Assembly (NCBI GenBank): GCA_015709495.1
Contig: CP054189.1
Span: forward strand, 372,001-436,000
From: Chthonomonadaceae bacterium
GTDB lineage: Bacteria; Armatimonadota; Fimbriimonadia; Fimbriimonadales; Fimbriimonadaceae
Direction: 5' to 3'
DNA: 64,000 nucleotides
Under the pieces are notes generated by a model. That model was given only the letters and a program-made list of their open reading frames with translations, was not told the DNA's origin and ran no database searches. Within the stretch, counting starts at the first letter, position 1. Each line of letters begins with the position of its first letter. This document shows, one piece after another, positions 60,358-64,000 of the stretch. A program made the position numbers and the translations under genes.

Positions 60358-61173
60358 ATGGAAGACATCAAAGCCGTCGACCAGAAGCTCTTTTGGAAGG
60401 AGGCGGCGCATCCTGGGAGACTCATTTTCAGCACTGCGGCGATGTACCTGATTTGGGGTCCCTTGTACTGGGCCGACATGTCCATGTCCTTTGTGATGGG
60501 TTTGGCGTACGCCGTTCTTGCCGGTCACGCGCTGGTGTCGTATCGAGCAAGCGTCAGGAAGCGATTCATCAACCGTAGGTTCGAAGCGCACTGGAACTCG
60601 CTCAAGGAACGGCTCGACCTGTTCGACCAGGTGATGCAGAGGGTCCATAAGAAACACCTCGCGGGCATTCATGAACTGCCCCGCAACGTCCACTCGGTCG
60701 CAAGGAGCCTCTACGTCGCATTGCGAAGGGCCGATCTGATCACCCAAGAGGTGTCGCTCACCGAACGCGGACTGTACGCCCAGCCGCCTTCGTGGAACCC
60801 TCCCGCGCACGACGCACAGGCCAAGGAGCTTTACCGAATCGCCGACAAGAACATCGCCGAGTATCAGCACCACTTCGCCGGGGTCATGGCGGGAGTTCAG
60901 CGGACCGAAGCGCAGACGGCGGTGTTCATCACGACCGTAGACACCCTGCGCATGAAGATTCTCGGCTACCGGCTCGCTGGCGCAGCCCCCGAACTGAACA
61001 GTCAAGACTTCCTTGCGGCGATGCAAGAGGCCAAGATGCAGCTTGCCGCCATCGACCAAGCCCTCGAAGAACTCGAGCTCACCCCATTTCCCAAGACCAT
61101 CGCAGTCATGCCTCCCGAACCGCGAACTGATGCGAACTCGGAGGCCACCCAAACCCTCGACCAAGAGAGTTGA
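60358..61173 (+). CDS. Unknown protein with N-terminal membrane helices
   Basis: 271 residues: two N-terminal hydrophobic segments (about 22-40 and 42-60), then a long helical domain with many Gln, Glu and Lys, possibly coiled. No family recognised. It lies between gatA and ispE on one strand, in apparent operon (9-nt gap before, 4-nt overlap after). It may be a membrane-bound partner of unknown type. Confidence 0.68.
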   Translation: MEDIKAVDQKLFWKEAAHPGRLIFSTAAMYLIWGPLYWADMSMSFVMGLAYAVLAGHALVSYRASVRKRFINRRFEAHWNSLKERLDLFDQVMQRVHKKHLAGIHELPRNVHSVARSLYVALRRADLITQEVSLTERGLYAQPPSWNPPAHDAQAKELYRIADKNIAEYQHHFAGVMAGVQRTEAQTAVFITTVDTLRMKILGYRLAGAAPELNSQDFLAAMQEAKMQLAAIDQALEELELTPFPKTIAVMPPEPRTDANSEATQTLDQES

Positions 61174-61991
61174 ACGCGGTGATCGAAATCGCGTGCCCCG
61201 CAAAGGTCAACCTGTTCCTTTCGGTCGGCCCTCCCGACGACGCGGGGATGCACCCGATTCGGACCGTTTTTCAAGCGATTTCGCTCTTTGACACGCTAAG
61301 GATCGAGCGGGCAGCAGGTCCGACAACAATCGAATTTGAGGGCGAGGTCGTGCCCGAAGACAACACCCTCACGAAGACCCTGCGGCTGCTCGCTGAGGTG
61401 GCTGAGCTTCCTCCCCTCAACCTCACCGTGATCAAGCGCATTCCCAGCGAGGCGGGTTTGGGAGGAGCGAGTTCCGACGCGGCGGGGTTGCTGCGGGCCG
61501 TCCCGCTCCTGACGCGCTCTCAGGCATCCGAGTTTGAACTGAGCGAAATCGCGCGAGCCGTAGGCGCAGACGTACCCTTCTTCCTTGTGGGGGGGCGGGC
61601 GAAGGCCGAAGGGTACGGAGACCGGCTGACGCCTCTCGAAGACCCCATCCCGTTTTGGCTCGTCGTCGCGCAACCCGAGGCAAGGTGCTCGACGAGGGAA
61701 GCGTACGCGCGGTTGGACGAGATTCAGCGCTCCTGGAGGGAATTCCCTCTGGCCGACGATCTGCACAACGACTTCGAACTCGTTGCGCCCGAGGAGTCGC
61801 TGGCGCTCAAGCGGCGCCTGCTCGATCTGAACGCCACCGAAGCGCTCTTGTGCGGGTCGGGCTCCGCGGTGTTTGGCATCTTCCCCAACGAGCCGAGCGC
61901 CGAGAGGGCGCGCCGCGCGGTTGCGCCGGAAGTCGGCGGCAAGGCCTGGTTGTGCCGATCGTTGACTCGGATGGAAAGTATCTCCCTCTGA
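61170..61991 (+). CDS. ispE: 4-diphosphocytidyl-2-C-methyl-D-erythritol kinase
   Basis: A 273-residue GHMP kinase of the MEP isoprenoid pathway. CPAKVNLFLSVGPPDDAGMH opens it, the ATP loop is PSEAGLGGASSDAAGLL near 90-106, and GSGSAVFGIF ends the third motif near 228-237. It phosphorylates CDP-methylerythritol. The start is TTG 61170 overlapping the previous stop (a GTG lies 3 codons later). Confidence 0.92.
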   Translation: MNAVIEIACPAKVNLFLSVGPPDDAGMHPIRTVFQAISLFDTLRIERAAGPTTIEFEGEVVPEDNTLTKTLRLLAEVAELPPLNLTVIKRIPSEAGLGGASSDAAGLLRAVPLLTRSQASEFELSEIARAVGADVPFFLVGGRAKAEGYGDRLTPLEDPIPFWLVVAQPEARCSTREAYARLDEIQRSWREFPLADDLHNDFELVAPEESLALKRRLLDLNATEALLCGSGSAVFGIFPNEPSAERARRAVAPEVGGKAWLCRSLTRMESISL

Positions 61992-62048
61992 GGCCGCACC
62001 CTAACCTGACCGATACTGTCTTGAGGTCAGGAATTGCCAAGTCACTCA

Positions 62049-62285
62049 ATGTTTCGGCGGTGGGTCGAGGTGGAGTCCGCGCTGATGGGCGTACCCGGCG
62101 TAGCCGACGCTTCGGTCATGAAAACCCAGGGGAAGGTGCTGGCTCACGTTCTCGTCGAAGACGAAGGCGCGGTTTCGAGCAGCCTGCTGCGTGAGGCCGT
62201 CGTAAGTGAGGGCGATAGAGAAGGCGAAACGCTCAAGATCGTGCTCGTCCCGAGGGCGGGCCGTTCCAAGTCGCGTGAAGGCTAG
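62049..62285 (+). CDS. Small protein of unknown function
   Basis: 78 residues from ATG 62049; a TTG at 62034 would add five. The stretch VESALMGVPGVADASVMKTQ followed by KVLAHVLVEDE resembles the C-terminal lid of AMP-forming acyl-CoA synthetases, but the rest of such an enzyme is absent. It could be a stand-alone fold or a remnant. It converges on the zinc-ribbon gene, with 4 nt of shared stop sequence. Confidence 0.5.
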   Translation: MFRRWVEVESALMGVPGVADASVMKTQGKVLAHVLVEDEGAVSSSLLREAVVSEGDREGETLKIVLVPRAGRSKSREG

Positions 62286-62533
62286 TCTTGCTCGTCCGAC
62301 TCTTCGGGCTCTTCGGGCTCGATAGCTTCGGCGATAACATCCTCCGCCTCATCGTCCGTGTGCTTCTCTGCCTTCGAGTTCGCCTTGGTTTCCTCCGACG
62401 CGGACTCCAAGATCACGTGCGCGATGCTCGTGGTCTTCCTGTCCGGGCAGTTGTTGCAGACGAAATCAACCTTGATGCCGGCCAACCAAGCGGGAACTAA
62501 CTCCAGCGGCTTACCGCACTTGCACTGAACCAT
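62282..62533 (-). CDS. Zinc-ribbon-like small protein with acidic tail
   Basis: 83 residues from ATG 62533. Two Cys pairs (QCKCGKPLE and FVCNNCPDR) suggest a zinc ribbon; the C-terminal ~35 residues are almost all Glu, Asp, Ala and Ser. The start overlaps the stop of the preceding membrane-protein gene (TGATG). Function unknown; it may recruit partners or a metal. Confidence 0.72.
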   Translation of the reverse strand: MVQCKCGKPLELVPAWLAGIKVDFVCNNCPDRKTTSIAHVILESASEETKANSKAEKHTDDEAEDVIAEAIEPEEPEESDEQD

Positions 62534-62793
62534 CAATCCACTTCCTCTTCCGTCAATTCGTTGTAGTGCTGCACCGTTTGGCGGTGGCTGAGCCATCCGT
62601 TGATGAACATGGCGACCGCGCCCCCAAAATAGATGAGAACCAGCCCACCTTCTCGCTTTTGCCCGGGGTCACGGATCGAGTTCTCACCCAGCAGCATGGG
62701 CAAACCAAGAATCGCGAGCACAAAAAGGATTCCTGCGATCCAGAAATAGGTGTTCTTCCACCACTTCGGTTGGGGAGGTGGCTTTTCGCTCAC
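62533..62793 (-). CDS. Small two-helix membrane protein, unknown
   Basis: 86 residues: a polar N-terminus with Pro/Trp, helices near 15-37 and 49-68, and an acidic tail. Its stop TGA overlaps the ATG of the zinc-ribbon gene, so the two are an operon. No family recognised. ATG 62793 has no clear ribosome site. Confidence 0.65.
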   Translation of the reverse strand: MSEKPPPQPKWWKNTYFWIAGILFVLAILGLPMLLGENSIRDPGQKREGGLVLIYFGGAVAMFINGWLSHRQTVQHYNELTEEEVD

Positions 62794-62835
62794 AAGGCGG
62801 GATTGTACCCCTGTGCGGAAACGTGCGGATTGCGG

Positions 62836-63015
62836 CTAGACCCGAAGGTCGAGGCGGCGCCCCTTTCCCGAGTCTTCCGCGCTCAACTCCTCGATTTGGG
62901 ACTTCTGGACTTCGAGGAGCCTCTTGAGGAGCTTCGATTGCGCGGATTCGACTCGCGCCTCGTCCGGCGGAACCGGTTGCCCGATGCGCGAGACGTTGGG
63001 TCCTTGAATCTCCAT
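62836..63015 (-). CDS. Small charged protein of unknown function
   Basis: 59 residues from ATG 63015, rich in Gln, Glu, Lys and Arg: EARVESAQSKLLKRLLEVQK followed by SQIEELSAED is a likely coiled coil. An in-frame ATG at 63036 would add seven residues. It is the 3' end of a longer open frame whose upstream part is antisense to the gene at 63178; only this end looks protein-like. The FliS/FlhB-like operon use is not supported. Confidence 0.45.
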   Translation of the reverse strand: MEIQGPNVSRIGQPVPPDEARVESAQSKLLKRLLEVQKSQIEELSAEDSGKGRRLDLRV

Positions 63016-63177
63016 TAGGCTAAGTGTCGGCAACATTGCCGGGATTTGGAGGTTGCCGGTCCACGCCCCTCGCCGATTCCCACGCTTGCCGCGCCGCAAA
63101 AACTCCCTCGATAGGCGTAGGGAGAGAGGTGAGCCCTCGCAGGGCGTCATAATGACCGAGATTCCGGGAACAATTCG

Positions 63178-64000
63178 ATGATCGCTTACCTGCTCGCGCT
63201 CCTCGCGTCTCCTGACGACGCCATCGACCGCATGACTCAATACATGGCGAACGTGAAGACCCTCTCGGTGGACCTTCGGTTCGAATCTGCCGGGGGGCAG
63301 TACGTCGGAATCGGGAAGCTGATCTTCGAACAACCTTCGAGTCAACGGTACACGATGAAGCTGGGGGCGAGCGACTACCTCTTCATCGCGAACCCCAAGG
63401 GCCAAATCGAAATCGAGCATCGACGACGGCGGTATCGCGAGTTCCCGCCCGACGCTCGCTTGACTTCGCCGGCCGGCCTGCTTTCCGACACCCCGGCCAT
63501 CGCGTTTCCTTTGCCGCTGATCGTCGGCGACGTTTATTCGATCCTCCCGACCAACACCCGATTCGCTCATGGGGGCGAGCGCGAGGGCCCCAATGGGCTC
63601 GAAGACCGGCTCTCGGCGACCTACGACACGATGATGGGGCGACAGACGATGATCCTTTTCATCGACAAGGTGGGCCGACTCACGCGCTATGAACTCCAAG
63701 GTGAAAAACGCGAAGACGGGTTCCTATCGATGACGATCACCAACTACGCCAAGAACGTCCCGGTGTCCGCTTCCAATTTCCGGCTGGAGTACCCCCTTGG
63801 ATACGTTCCCGACGGCCTTACGCCGCACGAGATTCCGCTTCAACCGGGCGACAAGATCGCCTTGGAGGAGTTCCTCTCTTCGGAGTCGGGCAAGAAGGCG
63901 CGCCTGCCCGCGGGAAGCAAAGGCGTGCTGGCCATTCTGTTCGGCGCAAACTGCGAGCCTTCCCGCCGCCTCATCCAGGCAGCGCAAGAAGTGAAGGCCG
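63178..64000 (+). CDS. LolA-like/thioredoxin-related exported protein, truncated at right edge
   Basis: Partial: 274 codons from ATG 63178, with no stop before 64000. A short signal (MIAYLLALLAS) is followed by a beta-sheet domain of the LolA/DUF2092 kind (VDLRFESAGGQYVGIGKLIF, YLFIANPKGQIEIEHRRRRY) and a C-terminal part with GVLAILFGANCEPSRRLIQA, which resembles a thioredoxin fold with a single Cys. Outer-membrane lipoprotein carrier-like proteins bind lipids in the periplasm. Full function cannot be told. Confidence 0.75.
   Translation, partial: MIAYLLALLASPDDAIDRMTQYMANVKTLSVDLRFESAGGQYVGIGKLIFEQPSSQRYTMKLGASDYLFIANPKGQIEIEHRRRRYREFPPDARLTSPAGLLSDTPAIAFPLPLIVGDVYSILPTNTRFAHGGEREGPNGLEDRLSATYDTMMGRQTMILFIDKVGRLTRYELQGEKREDGFLSMTITNYAKNVPVSASNFRLEYPLGYVPDGLTPHEIPLQPGDKIALEEFLSSESGKKARLPAGSKGVLAILFGANCEPSRRLIQAAQEVKA

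Noticed and set aside
62836-63699. Full 287-codon minus-strand frame
   Set aside because: Only its last 59 codons look protein-like; the rest is antisense to the LolA-like gene at 63178.

Overview
The window is bacterial, with roughly 60% GC, mostly ordinary chromosome, and one compact accessory island. Several traits suggest an Armatimonadota (Fimbriimonadia-like) bacterium or a neighbouring phylum: two PEP-CTERM surface proteins, a Tat-exported Gfo/Idh/MocA oxidoreductase, a heparinase II/III-family lyase, a diffuse set of cell-envelope genes, and many genes whose start codon lies 6-7 nt after a TANNNT -10 box (leaderless transcription). The phylum assignment is inference; the window contains no rRNA.

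Layout. 1-3.4 kb: end of a ribose-type sugar ABC operon (ATPase, permease, binding lipoprotein), then a ThuA-like protein. 3.4-8.5 kb: HD-GYP protein, two PEP-CTERM proteins, the Tat oxidoreductase, cysteine synthase. 8.8-10.0 kb: a complete IS3-family element, abutting the terminator of a prpB-prpC-like (methylcitrate cycle) pair at 10.1-12.2 kb. 12.4-19.3 kb: DUF454 protein, polysaccharide lyase, GT4 glycosyltransferase, a polyglycine lipoprotein, a sugar-nucleotide epimerase and an exported protein. 19.3-29.4 kb: AIM24 protein, MATE exporter, an ACT protein/aspartokinase/dihydropteroate synthase operon, a GT39-like membrane protein, an ABC-2 permease, WD40 and ElbB proteins.

29.4-38.2 kb is the accessory island. 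It starts at tRNA-Arg(CCU) and holds an integron: an IntI integrase (leftward), a GTTAGGC crossover site, and three rightward gene cassettes with foldable attC-like sites. These carry a PD-(D/E)XK-like protein, a BcgI-like fused restriction-modification protein with its specificity subunit, and a DUF1801 protein. A MazF-type toxin-antitoxin pair follows, then a second copy of the IS3 element. That copy is split by an IS256-family element, with 193 bp of the host IS lost at the insertion. 38.2-38.8 kb has no protein gene. It holds a roughly 490-nt minus-strand structured RNA candidate, bracketed by a promoter and a terminator, beside a small cluster of DnaA-box-like 9-mers.

38.9-64 kb returns to core chromosome: CAP-domain protein, Ser/Thr kinase with TPRs, SDR, PhoU, PlsC, MFS and Usp genes; a sigma factor fused to a degenerate GGDEF domain; a PilC-like protein; a RecQ helicase fused to a phosphoribosyltransferase domain and overlapping a DprA-like gene (ShosTA-like); cyclophilin; CopZ-CopA; tRNA-Ser(CGA); a YyaL-like protein; gatC-gatA, an unknown membrane protein and ispE; small unknown genes; and a truncated LolA-like gene at the right edge.

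The items most worth following up are the integron with its restriction cassette, the structured RNA with neighbouring DnaA boxes, the RecQ-PRTase/DprA pair, the sigma-GGDEF fusion and the leaderless promoter pattern. Several single-base deletions in homopolymers break genes here and may be sequencing errors.
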